Shown here one piece after another: positions 36,268 through 44,720 of a stretch of 64,000 nucleotides of DNA (position 1 is its first letter; every line of letters begins with the position of its first letter). Source of the stretch: Aminivibrio sp. GTDB taxonomy: Bacteria > Synergistota > Synergistia > Synergistales > Aminobacteriaceae. The notes beneath the pieces were generated by a model that ran no database searches, was not told the origin of the DNA, and saw only the letters and a program-made list of their open reading frames with translations. The position numbers were made by a program, and so were the translations under genes. The stretch covers positions 19,750 through 83,749 of the forward strand of contig NZ_JAESIH010000037.1 in assembly GCF_016756745.1 (NCBI RefSeq). Direction: 5' to 3'.

Positions 36268-36462
36268 ATGGCCAGAGTATGTGAATGCTGCGGAAGAGGC
36301 CCTGTAACCGGGAACGCCGTAAGCCATTCTAACCGCCACACCCGCAGACGGTGGCTCGTCAATCTCCGGAGTGTGAAAGCCGATGTCGGCGGCGGCGAGT
36401 CTCTCAGGATGAGGATCTGCACACGATGCCTCAAAGCCGGAAGAGTGAAGCGGGCTGTCTGA
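36268..36462 (+). CDS. rpmB: 50S ribosomal protein L28
   Basis: 64 aa. The N-terminus [20 protein letters not shown] and the C-terminal [11 protein letters not shown] form a four-Cys zinc site, the C+ form of L28. It is transcribed alone, with its own promoter, in an otherwise minus-strand region. AACAAGGGGGCG precedes the ATG. Its stop codon lies in the loop of its terminator hairpin and abuts the stop of thiN on the other strand. Confidence 0.97.
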   Translation: MARVCECCGRGPVTGNAVSHSNRHTRRRWLVNLRSVKADVGGGESLRMRICTRCLKAGRVKRAV

Positions 36463-36477
36463 TCAGCCCGCTTTTTC
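36449..36477 (+). terminator. Rho-independent terminator of rpmB, shared with thiN
   Basis: AGCGGGCTG (36449-36457) pairs with CAGCCCGCT (36464-36472) around TCTGAT and is followed by TTTTTCT. Both converging genes stop inside it: rpmB at 36462 and thiN at 36463. The T tract favours the plus direction. Confidence 0.85.
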
Positions 36478-37194
36478 TCCTGAACCGAGGTAAACGCCCA
36501 GAATCCCTTTTCTGACGGAGATTCCGGGCTTTTCTTTTTCCACCAGCCTGTTGCTGACGGCGAAAGGCTGCCACGGAACAAGTTCGGCGTCGTCCAAGGT
36601 CCATTTCGTTCCTTCAAGAAACACACCCCCGCATTCCCCTCCAAGAGGCAGAAGAGAAAGGACGGAGTATCTCTCGTCCGTGACGTCCAATTGCCATTTT
36701 TCCCCGCCGTGAACCAGAAAGAGAACCTCCAGGTGATCGGCAAAAGCAAGAACCCTGACTCTCCTCTCAGCCGCCCAGAGAGCGGAATGGACTGCTGACC
36801 AGAGGTGATCGAATCTTCCCCCCCAGCACCCGGAAACAATGACAGTCCGCTGCCCTTCTCCGGCAGCCCGGAAGAAGGCGAGCTGGAGATCCGTGAAATC
36901 CTTGTCGGCGGGAAAAGACTCGACTACTGTTGTGCCTGCCGAGGCGACCTGCTCCCAGAGGTCCGGCGGGGTGCTGTCACCGTCCCCGAGAAGCCTCGAA
37001 GGGGTGAACCCTGCCTTCATGCAGGGAACGAGTCCCGAATCGGCGCACCAGACCTCTTTTCCCGGAAGGAACTCCCTGAGCCACTGCGGAGAAGGTTCTC
37101 TCCCGCCGGCGACTATGACCAGGGGCTCACGGGAAACATCGGCGCTGACGGCCGCCCTGACTCCTGGAAGGACGATCTCCCCCACGTCAGTCAC
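36463..37194 (-). CDS. thiN: Thiamine pyrophosphokinase
   Basis: Transfers pyrophosphate from ATP to thiamine (243 aa). VWCADSGLVPCMKAGFTP, LLGDGDSTPPD, KDFTDLQLAFF and GCWGGRFDHLW correspond to the ThiN motifs (A-D-x-G, GDFDS, DKTDTELA, GGR.DH). Product thiamine diphosphate is the cofactor of Dxs nearby. It overlaps the 3' end of ftsK by eight bases. The start ATG at 37194 has AGGGTGACTG context only. Confidence 0.9.
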   Translation of the reverse strand: MTDVGEIVLPGVRAAVSADVSREPLVIVAGGREPSPQWLREFLPGKEVWCADSGLVPCMKAGFTPSRLLGDGDSTPPDLWEQVASAGTTVVESFPADKDFTDLQLAFFRAAGEGQRTVIVSGCWGGRFDHLWSAVHSALWAAERRVRVLAFADHLEVLFLVHGGEKWQLDVTDERYSVLSLLPLGGECGGVFLEGTKWTLDDAELVPWQPFAVSNRLVEKEKPGISVRKGILGVYLGSGEKAG

Positions 37195-39634
37195 CCTGCC
37201 CGGAGGCGGACCGGAGCATTTCCCTGGCCCGCTCGTCGTCCACCATGATTTCTCTCGGCTTTGACCCTTCCGGTGGCCCCACTATTCCTATCTGCTCCAT
37301 GGTGTCGATCAGCCGTGCGGCCCGGGTGAACCCGACCCGCAGCTGGCGCTGCAGCCTGCTTGCCGAAGCTATGCCCGTGCCCAGAACGATGTCCACGGCC
37401 TCTTCAAGCAGAGGGTCGTCAGCGTATGAGGTGTCGCCTCCTGAAGGGGCATCCCCTCCCTGGTCTTCGATATCCACGTACTCGGGATCTCCGAAGACAT
37501 TTCTGAGATAATTGATTATCTCAATGCTCTTCCCGTCATCGATAAATGGCGACTGTACCCTGAGAGGCCTCGGATATCTCGAACTGACAAACAGCATGTC
37601 TCCCTTCCCAAGGAGCCGTTCCGCACCGGAAATGTCGATGATTGTCCGGGAGTCAGTCTGGGACGGAAGGGTAAAGGCAACCCTCGCAGGAACGTTCGCC
37701 TTGATGAGTCCAGTGATGACGTTCACCGATGGACGCTGGGTGGCAAGGATAAGATGAATTCCAGTCGCCCTGGCCATCTGGGCAAGTCTGCAGATGTAAT
37801 CCTCCACTTCCTTCTGGGCTGTGAACATGAGGTCAGCCAGTTCGTCCACCACGATCACTATGTACGGAAGCTGCGCTTTCGGCAGAACGCACTGGTTGTA
37901 GGACTTCAGGTTTCTTACCCTGGCGCGGGCAAAGATCTCGTACCGGTGCTCCATCTCCCGGACAGCCCAGGCAAGGGCCTGAACCGCCTTCTTAGGGGAG
38001 ACCACCGGCTTGGCCAACACATGGGGAAGATTTTCGTACATGCTCATTTCCACTCTCTTCGGGTCGATCAGAATGAGCCGGAGTTCCTCCGGCGAGCGGT
38101 ATGAACAGAGCCCGGTGATGCAGCTCGTCACGAAAACGCTCTTTCCGGACCCGGTCGTTCCGGCCACCAGGAGGTGGGGCAGATCCTCGAGACCCACCAC
38201 GAGGGGCCGTGAATCAACCCTCACGCCCATGGGCAGAGGGAGGTCGTATTCGTTATCCTGGAATATCTTGGACTCCAGGATTGTGCGGATGGAAATTCCC
38301 CGTCTCTTCGGGTTGGGTATCTCCACTCCTACGTAGGGCTTGCCCGGGATCGGCGCTTCAATCCGCAGTGAGGGAACGGTCAGGGCAACCGCCAGATCGT
38401 TGCTCAGACTGGCCACCTTGCTGACTTTTATTCCGGGAGCGAGCTGCATCTGGAACTGGATGACCGTGGGGCCGATGACCACGTCGGCCATCTCGGCGCT
38501 CACGCCGAAATCGGCGAGGGTAGCGATGATGGAAGCCGCCTGTTCCCGTACCGTTTCATTGGACTCCTGGGAATCAAGAAGCTGCTTCGGCCCGAAAATA
38601 TCCAGGGGAGGAGGGAAAGCGGCTCCCCGGACCTTTTTCTCTGTCCCTTCCAGTTCGTTGAACTCAATCTCCGGAAGGGCATGGGGATCCCTCTCATCTT
38701 CTCTTTCTTCCGTCTCTTCTTCATTATTGGACGGTCTTCCTTCCCCGCCGCCGAAAGCTACAGGCAACCTGTCGGCGGGAGGCTCGGATGAGGTTGTCTC
38801 CGTCTCCCTGCCGAGCTTCCGCAGAAAGAAATCGTCGTCGTCGCCGGCCAGGTCTTCAGTCCCATCCTGGGGCAAAGAAGCGGCTTCCCCTGTTCGTTCG
38901 GCACCGGGGGGAGGAATAATTCCGGACTCTTCCTGTTCGGCCGGAGAGGAGAAGGACCATGGCCGGGAGGTGCGGTTCCCTTCAGGATACGCTTCGGGAG
39001 CCATCTCCTGCTCAGCGGAAACGGGAGAGGGCCCCCGAACATCGTCTGCCGGGAAGGGCATGCGTTTCCACTTTTCACTCGAAATGGTCTTCACCAGCAG
39101 GGAAACCTTCCTTATTACCGCCGCGGGCTGGAAAAATCCGTAGAGGCTGGCCGAAAGAACCAAAAGTGCGGCGCCAAGAAGCAGGGTGCCAAGCGACCCG
39201 ATGTTGCGGGTGAAAAAAATGGCAAGGCCGTCGCCCAAGTATCCCGGGGACAGGACGGCCACCCCCTGAAATACAGCTGCCATCCGGAACAGCCCAAAGA
39301 GGAGAGCCGAGCAGAAAAACAGGAGGACCGTTCCCAGGAACTGCCGGATAATACCCCCGGCCCCCGTCTTCAAAAGGTAGGAGACGCAGAGATATCCTCC
39401 GAAAAGAACGGGGATGATGACCGCTCCTCCCCAGTTTCTCAGCAGAGAAAACCTGATCTCTTCGCCCCAGGCTCCCGTCCGGAGAGAAAAAATGGATGCC
39501 AGCACGTAGAGGAGAAAAGCAAGAACGAGAAAAGCGAACACTTCGATCCAGAGGGAAAGGATGCTTCCACCGCTTCTGTTCCTTTTTCCCCTGGACGATC
39601 TACGGGCCGCATCTTTATTTCCGAAAAAAATCAT
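37187..39634 (-). CDS. ftsK: DNA translocase FtsK/SpoIIIE
   Basis: 815 aa. Four or five membrane helices (about residues 28-165), an acidic, low-complexity linker (about 185-345), the alpha-beta motor (about 350-740; Walker A GTTGSGKS at 492-499, VVDELADLM, ATQRPSVNVITGLIKANVP) and a C-terminal winged-helix gamma domain (about 750-812) that reads KOPS-type polarity sequences. It pumps chromosome ends through the closing septum. The ATG at 39634 follows the tldD stop; the neighbours thiN and tldD share no obvious pathway with it. Confidence 0.96.
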   Translation of the reverse strand: MIFFGNKDAARRSSRGKRNRSGGSILSLWIEVFAFLVLAFLLYVLASIFSLRTGAWGEEIRFSLLRNWGGAVIIPVLFGGYLCVSYLLKTGAGGIIRQFLGTVLLFFCSALLFGLFRMAAVFQGVAVLSPGYLGDGLAIFFTRNIGSLGTLLLGAALLVLSASLYGFFQPAAVIRKVSLLVKTISSEKWKRMPFPADDVRGPSPVSAEQEMAPEAYPEGNRTSRPWSFSSPAEQEESGIIPPPGAERTGEAASLPQDGTEDLAGDDDDFFLRKLGRETETTSSEPPADRLPVAFGGGEGRPSNNEEETEEREDERDPHALPEIEFNELEGTEKKVRGAAFPPPLDIFGPKQLLDSQESNETVREQAASIIATLADFGVSAEMADVVIGPTVIQFQMQLAPGIKVSKVASLSNDLAVALTVPSLRIEAPIPGKPYVGVEIPNPKRRGISIRTILESKIFQDNEYDLPLPMGVRVDSRPLVVGLEDLPHLLVAGTTGSGKSVFVTSCITGLCSYRSPEELRLILIDPKRVEMSMYENLPHVLAKPVVSPKKAVQALAWAVREMEHRYEIFARARVRNLKSYNQCVLPKAQLPYIVIVVDELADLMFTAQKEVEDYICRLAQMARATGIHLILATQRPSVNVITGLIKANVPARVAFTLPSQTDSRTIIDISGAERLLGKGDMLFVSSRYPRPLRVQSPFIDDGKSIEIINYLRNVFGDPEYVDIEDQGGDAPSGGDTSYADDPLLEEAVDIVLGTGIASASRLQRQLRVGFTRAARLIDTMEQIGIVGPPEGSKPREIMVDDERAREMLRSASGQGD

Positions 39635-39635
39635 A

Positions 39636-40997
39636 TCAGGCTCCCGCGCCTCCTATCACCATGCTTTCGAGCAGCAGGGAAGGCTGGCCGTCGGTAACAG
39701 GAACGCTCTGTCCCGATTTTCCGCACATTCCCGGCAGAAAGTGGAGATCGTTTCCCACCGCCTCGATTTTGAAGAGAACATCGGGACCATTCCCCGTGAG
39801 GACGGCTCCGCGGACAGGATGGGCAATTCGCCCGTCCCTGACAAGATATCCCTCGGTGACATGAAAAACAAAATCGCCGGAGGTGGGATCCACTTCTCCT
39901 CCCCCCATCTTCCGCACGAAGAGCCCCTGTTTCATGCCCCTGAGCATCTCCTCCGGGGATGTCGCGCCGGGCTCGATGTAGGTGTTCGTCATACGGGGCT
40001 GGGGAATGGAACGGAAAGAGCTCCGTCTGCCGTTGCCCGTAAGGGGAAGACCGTCCTTCCGTGCTGAGGTCCTGTCGGTGAGGTAGCTTTTCAGCACCCC
40101 TTTTTCGATGAGTACGTTTCGGCGGCAGGGAGTTCCCTCGTCGTCGCAGGCACCGCTTCCCAGAAGCCCGGGAAGCGAACCGTCATCAACAAGAGTCACC
40201 AGGGGGCTCGCCGCTGCCTGGCCGATTTTGCCCCTGTAGACGGAAAAATCCTTCTGGACGATGTCCGCTTCGAGTCCATGACCGCAGGCTTCATGCACCA
40301 TTGTCCCTCCAGCCTCGCCGGAGAGAAGGACAGGCATGGTTCCCGCGGGGCATTCCGGCGCGTCCAGCATGAGAAGCGCCCGTGCCAGCGCTTCTTCAGC
40401 GACTTTCAGGGGGGAAATTTTCCGGAAAAATTCAGGGCTGCCCAGTGAAAGGGCCTCTGATTCGTAGCCTGTCTGCAAAACGCCGCCCTTCTCCACCACC
40501 ACTTCCACGCTGAAGAGAGTGTACAGCCTCCTGTCTCCAGCAAAGGTATCTTCGCTGTTGAAAACGGCGAAACTCTTGCAGGCTGTCTCAAGATGCATGG
40601 AAACCTGCTTCACCCACATGGAGCCCCTTCTGATCCTCTCGTCCACCTCCCTGAAGAAGGAAAAATCCGGCGGAGCGAGGGTTTCTGCCACCCCGATCAC
40701 CCGGACATCGCTTCCTCCGCGGAAAGGAAGAAGAAGACCGCTGTTCGAAGCGGCCGTTTCAAGGCACGAAAAGGCTGTAACAGTGCCTACACCGGGCGCA
40801 TGGACGTGGGAGGTAGATTCTCCCTTGACGATACGGGCGCCTGTTCCCTCCGAACTCGAGGAAGAAATCTCCTCGAAGGCTCCTTCCTCGTACACGAAGG
40901 AATGGGAAGAGGATGTTTCGAAATAAAGGTCCGCAAAATCCGCACCTTCTGCAAGAAGGGACTTCAAGGCTTTCCCCAGCCTGGCGTTGATACTCAT
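39636..40997 (-). CDS. tldD: TldD-type metalloprotease subunit
   Basis: 453 aa. The zinc-binding helix GGTMVHEACGHGLEAD (HEACGH at 235-240) marks TldD, the catalytic partner of TldE/PmbA; together they degrade or mature peptides such as microcin precursors. Other family stretches are SGACDDEGTPCRRNVLIEKG and RMTNTYIEPG. The partner gene tldE is not in the window. Its start overlaps the stop of the small gene at 40994 (ATGA), which in turn overlaps mltG. Confidence 0.94.
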   Translation of the reverse strand: MSINARLGKALKSLLAEGADFADLYFETSSSHSFVYEEGAFEEISSSSSEGTGARIVKGESTSHVHAPGVGTVTAFSCLETAASNSGLLLPFRGGSDVRVIGVAETLAPPDFSFFREVDERIRRGSMWVKQVSMHLETACKSFAVFNSEDTFAGDRRLYTLFSVEVVVEKGGVLQTGYESEALSLGSPEFFRKISPLKVAEEALARALLMLDAPECPAGTMPVLLSGEAGGTMVHEACGHGLEADIVQKDFSVYRGKIGQAAASPLVTLVDDGSLPGLLGSGACDDEGTPCRRNVLIEKGVLKSYLTDRTSARKDGLPLTGNGRRSSFRSIPQPRMTNTYIEPGATSPEEMLRGMKQGLFVRKMGGGEVDPTSGDFVFHVTEGYLVRDGRIAHPVRGAVLTGNGPDVLFKIEAVGNDLHFLPGMCGKSGQSVPVTDGQPSLLLESMVIGGAGA

Positions 40998-41359
40998 ATC
41001 GAATCGAATTCCTCCGGATAGTCTTCTTCTGTTTTTGCCCCATGGAATAAAGAGGGATCATCCTCCTGAAGAAGATTCAGGCTCATCCCTTCTGATTTCA
41101 GGGCATCGGTTAATTCTAACACGTCCTGCCGCTTCTCCGAAGGGAAGAAGAGGGAGACGACGCCCCATGCGCCGCTCCTTCCCCCATACTCCCCGCAGGA
41201 TTCCATTTCCCCTACTCCCTCGCCGGTTTCCGTCGTAACGAACCCGAGGCCGTCGTATTCGGAAACGGTCCAGCTGAAAAGTACGATGGAATCCCTCGGA
41301 AGAGCGAGAAGCAGCCTTCCCATGTCGGGGGCGGTGTTCTTTTTCCAGGGGGCGGTCAT
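40994..41359 (-). CDS. Small conserved-looking protein, possibly DUF4911-like
   Basis: 121 aa with no motif of an enzyme. The core LFSWTVSEYDGLGFVTTET and VSLFFPSEKRQDVLELTDAL resembles the short DUF4911 pattern (…YDGL..VTT… then a stretch of L-F/P-x-E and a terminal helix), a family of unknown function; this is a tentative match from memory. The C-terminus is acidic (EEDYPEEFDSI). Start ATG 41359 overlaps mltG (ATGA), and the end overlaps tldD (ATGA), so it is translated from the same mRNA as both. A longer frame to 41485 lies inside mltG. Confidence 0.7.
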   Translation of the reverse strand: MTAPWKKNTAPDMGRLLLALPRDSIVLFSWTVSEYDGLGFVTTETGEGVGEMESCGEYGGRSGAWGVVSLFFPSEKRQDVLELTDALKSEGMSLNLLQEDDPSLFHGAKTEEDYPEEFDSI

Positions 41360-42381
41360 TTGCTTCGCACCTTTCGTATGTTCTGCTGGTGACCGCTGAG
41401 GGTTTCGGAGAAGAGATGCCTTCCGTCCCGGCCGGCCACGTAATACAAATATTTTGTCTTTTCCGGACTGAGGGCGGCGAGCCATGACTTCTCCGATGGG
41501 ATACAGATGGGTGCAGGCGGAAGCCCCGGAATTTTATAGGTGTTGTACGGGGAATCAATTTCCAGATCCTTGTAGAGGACCCGAGCCAGATTTTTCCCCT
41601 CTTTCTTCCATGCATACACCACAGTGGCATCGATCTGGAGCGGCATTTTCTTTTCTCTCCTGTTTTCAATAACTCCCGCGATGAGGGCTCTTTCCTCATC
41701 CCAAAAGGCTTCCCTCTCTACGAGGGAAGCAATGACCGCCATTTCCTTGAGGTATTCCGCCGTTCTCTTTTCTTCAGGTATCAGCGACCCGATTCTTTCC
41801 CACCAGAGTCGTGCCGCCGCGGACACAACCTCTTCCGCGCTGCTTTCCGCTGTGTGGAACGTTTCCGGCAGAAGGAAGGCTATCCGCTCCTCCTGGGAAG
41901 AGGGCAGCTGGGCGGCGATCTCCTTCGGGAACAGGTCGTTCCTGGTGAGGATTTTCTCCATGGTCTCCGGAGCGAGAGCAGGCGTGAAAATCCCGGGGAA
42001 GGAGAAAAAATCCATTCCCGGAACTATAGTGGCGGATGACACGGCGGGTTCCGCTTTTTCAAGCTGCCTGGCCACTTCCCAGGGAGAGCCCCTTCGTATG
42101 GAGTATGTTCCGGGCTTCAGCCGCCGGTCGATGGAAAACCGGGTCATCCATCTCGCCAGGTCGGAAGCTTTTCCTCCCTCCAGAACCCCGGCGGATTCAA
42201 ACTCCTCGGCCGCCCTCCTGGCGTTCATGCCCTGCCGCACAAGGACGGGAACCGGTTCACCCTCACCGGAGGGCAGGTATTCGTGCCACCATTCAGCCGG
42301 GCAGTAGATTGCCCTGTAGGCAAATCCGAGGGCAGCAGCGGCTGCGAGAAGGAAGAACGCGAGGAAGAGTCGTTTTTTCAT
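41356..42381 (-). CDS. mltG: Endolytic transglycosylase MltG
   Basis: 341 aa, membrane anchored (residues 4-22) with a LysM-like part and the YceG domain. Catalytic Glu is probably E222 in IASLVEREA; AGVIENRREKKMPLQIDATVVYA, SPYNTYKIPGLPPAPI and the C-terminal YYVAGRDGRHLFSETLSGHQQNI follow the family. It cuts nascent glycan strands and sets their length. GGAGCTG precedes the ATG. With SpoIID-like and LCP genes it adds to the wall-finishing set of the window. Confidence 0.95.
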   Translation of the reverse strand: MKKRLFLAFFLLAAAAALGFAYRAIYCPAEWWHEYLPSGEGEPVPVLVRQGMNARRAAEEFESAGVLEGGKASDLARWMTRFSIDRRLKPGTYSIRRGSPWEVARQLEKAEPAVSSATIVPGMDFFSFPGIFTPALAPETMEKILTRNDLFPKEIAAQLPSSQEERIAFLLPETFHTAESSAEEVVSAAARLWWERIGSLIPEEKRTAEYLKEMAVIASLVEREAFWDEERALIAGVIENRREKKMPLQIDATVVYAWKKEGKNLARVLYKDLEIDSPYNTYKIPGLPPAPICIPSEKSWLAALSPEKTKYLYYVAGRDGRHLFSETLSGHQQNIRKVRSK

Positions 42382-42396
42382 TCAAACAGCTCCAGA

Positions 42397-43401
42397 TTAT
42401 TCGGTTATAATGATCTGCGACCGGGTGCCGCACGCCTTGCATCTTCCCTGGGGATCAAGGTTGTTCGCAAGTATGGAATACTCTCTTCTTGCGAGAAGAA
42501 GCCCCCCGCAGGAAAGACATCTTGTTTCGCTTCGCTCTCCAGTATTGCCGGGATAGACCCAGGGAAGTCTCTTCCGGGCCAGGTCGCAGAACGCCCCCAC
42601 CATCTCCTTCGACGGGGGCGGCGCTGTCCATTTCCTGGCGGGGAAGTACCGGGAGACATGAAGAACAGGCTGAGGATCAAGGGAAGCGAGCCAGTCGACC
42701 ATGCGGCTGAAGGCATCTCTGTCGTCGTTTATGCCCGGCACCAGGAGGAAGGTGACCTCCACGTGAACGCCGCCGGCTATGAGGGTCCGGATCGTGTTTT
42801 TTACTGCCTCCAAGTTTCCTCCGAGAAAATGGTACGCCTCCGGAGTAAAGGCCTTCAGGTCTATGTTGGCTGCTGAAACAAACGGAAGCAGTCGTTCGAG
42901 AGGTTCCGGGAGGATCATCCCGTTGCTCACGAGCACCGTGGACACTCCCTCTTCCCGAAGAGCCCGGGAAGCATCGAGAAGAAATTCGAACCACACGAGG
43001 GGCTCGTTGTAAGTAAAGGCGACCGCCTTGCTTTCTGTCTTCGCCGCCGAGCGGACTACGTCCTCCGGGGCCATTGAGGCGAGCGAAAGAGAGGGATCCC
43101 ATCCAGCGATACGCCAGTTCTGGCAGAACGGACAGTCCATGGAGCACCCCACCGTTCCCAGAGACAGGATGGACGTTCCGGGGTTCCAATGATAGAGGGG
43201 TTTCTTTTCAATCGGGTCCACCGCCGCAGAGGAAATTTTCCCGTAGTTCAGGGAAACGATGCCTTTCTCCTTCTCGTGTCTTCTGGCACGGCATTTTCCT
43301 GTTTCTCCAGGTGCGAGAAGACAGCAATGAGGACATAAAAGGCAGCGGATTCTCTCCTGTTCCCGTCTCCACAAGGGCGCCTCATGGGAACCGTTCGTCA
43401 T
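42397..43401 (-). CDS. amrS: AmmeMemoRadiSam system radical SAM enzyme (AmrS)
   Basis: 334 aa. The radical SAM cluster CSMDCPFC supplies C86, C90 and C93. Ahead of it are Cys at 20, 23, 26, 27 and 37 (CLLCPHCC...C), and at the C-terminus two Cys pairs (C295/C298 and C321/C324) that look like a zinc ribbon. YNEPLVWFEF, NIDLKAF and YFPARKWTAPPP fit the PflA-like AmrS family. The system's biochemical job was not established in what I know. It overlaps the AmrB-AmrA gene by four bases (ATGA). Confidence 0.9.
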   Translation of the reverse strand: MTNGSHEAPLWRREQERIRCLLCPHCCLLAPGETGKCRARRHEKEKGIVSLNYGKISSAAVDPIEKKPLYHWNPGTSILSLGTVGCSMDCPFCQNWRIAGWDPSLSLASMAPEDVVRSAAKTESKAVAFTYNEPLVWFEFLLDASRALREEGVSTVLVSNGMILPEPLERLLPFVSAANIDLKAFTPEAYHFLGGNLEAVKNTIRTLIAGGVHVEVTFLLVPGINDDRDAFSRMVDWLASLDPQPVLHVSRYFPARKWTAPPPSKEMVGAFCDLARKRLPWVYPGNTGERSETRCLSCGGLLLARREYSILANNLDPQGRCKACGTRSQIIITE

Positions 43402-44714
43402 GAACGATCCATCTCCCTGATCCTCCGGACGGTAAATTTCCTGACCGCAGCGGTACGCCAGTCGGCAATCCCCGCTTTTCGGGCAGCGATGGACAACTGG
43501 GCTTCCACTGTATCAACGCCTTCAAGGTCAGGAAGGAGCACGCCCCTGGCCCATCCCTTTTCCACGATCACGCCGTACTTTTTCGGGTCCAGGAGGGCGA
43601 TGTCGGACACAGCCTCGGGGATGGAGAGTATGTCCACAGATATGGAGATATCTTCGAGCTCCCGTTGTTCAACGGGAGGGAACCTTGGGTCCTTGAAGGC
43701 GGCCGAGAGGGCATTCTCCGCAATCTCTTCGGCAAGGGCGGCTTTCGTTGGAAGGATTGTCCCGATGCAGCCCCTGAGGTTGCCTTTTTTCTTCAGGGAG
43801 ACAAAGCAGCCTGCCTTTTCGGTCATCTCGGGCAGGTCGGAAAAGTCGTCTGCTTCTTCCCTCGCCCGTTCTTCCCCTTCGGCCAGGTAAGTTTCGATTA
43901 CCTTTCTTGCCAGGTCAGGCGCAGCGTGGAGCGGGGCATAGGCCACTGCATATCCTACACCGAAAGGAGCCTCGTAGGAAAGAAAACGGACGCTCCTTTT
44001 TCGGGCGAGCCCCAAAAATACGAGGGATGAACGAAGGCCGCATTCGCCTGCCTCTTCAATCTCGCCGGCACTGAGGCGGAGAAGGATTGAAGGGTCATTG
44101 TTTCTGAGCGCTTCCACGACCCGGCTGTCGAATCGGGCCCCTGCCGGAGAAAAGCCCGCCGGAGCCTCCCTGGTCACTTTATGGGAAAGATCCCCGCTGG
44201 CCACGAGTCCCCATTGGTCGCTGTCAGCAAGGGAAGCGAGATACGTACCAAGTTCGAAGGCCACGGAAGGAGAGAGCCCTATGGGGTTCGCGAGGATGAT
44301 CTCCGGTTGTCTGCCACCACCGGTTGAAAGGAAGTTCAGGGGAACGAGGGCTCCATGATCCAGAACCAGTTTCTTTTTCCTGGACACAACTACCGGGAAC
44401 CTCGAGGATAGATCTTCGGCAAGGCGAAGACCCCTTTCCGAGGCTCCGGGAAAGGCAAACTGCGGTGTTGGAGCGCCGAACATGGAGAAATCCCCTCCGT
44501 AGCTTTCCGCCACCGAAAAGGTGATCCCTCCCGCAAAGGGGGCATGAGGCGAGAGAATCAGGAGCAGCGAAGGCATTTCTTCTCCCAGGATTCGGCCGAG
44601 TTTCTTCATGGCCCCGACGGATTGCCGTGCTTCCTCTTCCCTTCCCCTTCCCACCTGGGGCACGAGCACCGGCGGATGGGGAGTGAAGCATTCCCATAAC
44701 CACATAGTGTTCAC
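43398..44714 (-). CDS. Fused AmrB (Memo/LigB-like) and AmrA (AMMECR1) protein
   Basis: 438 aa in two domains. Residues about 1-265 are a class III extradiol-dioxygenase-like fold: TPHPPV (11-16), LSPHAP (54-59), LDHGALVP (118-125) and SGDLSH (173-178), the histidine positions used for metal in LigB relatives and Memo. Residues about 270-438 are AMMECR1, with LRGCIGT (313-319) and DPRFPPV. The three parts AmrA, AmrB and AmrS are usually separate genes; here A and B are one polypeptide. AAAGAGGTG precedes the ATG. Function unknown; a redox or modification step is inferred only from the radical SAM partner. Confidence 0.88.
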   Translation of the reverse strand: MNTMWLWECFTPHPPVLVPQVGRGREEEARQSVGAMKKLGRILGEEMPSLLLILSPHAPFAGGITFSVAESYGGDFSMFGAPTPQFAFPGASERGLRLAEDLSSRFPVVVSRKKKLVLDHGALVPLNFLSTGGGRQPEIILANPIGLSPSVAFELGTYLASLADSDQWGLVASGDLSHKVTREAPAGFSPAGARFDSRVVEALRNNDPSILLRLSAGEIEEAGECGLRSSLVFLGLARKRSVRFLSYEAPFGVGYAVAYAPLHAAPDLARKVIETYLAEGEERAREEADDFSDLPEMTEKAGCFVSLKKKGNLRGCIGTILPTKAALAEEIAENALSAAFKDPRFPPVEQRELEDISISVDILSIPEAVSDIALLDPKKYGVIVEKGWARGVLLPDLEGVDTVEAQLSIAARKAGIADWRTAAVRKFTVRRIREMDRS

Positions 44715-44720
44715 CTCTTT

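Noticed and set aside
35848..36339. Several short frames within repeat copy 3 and the rpmB upstream region
   Set aside because: None is shared in frame with the other two copies, so they are not a transposase remnant.
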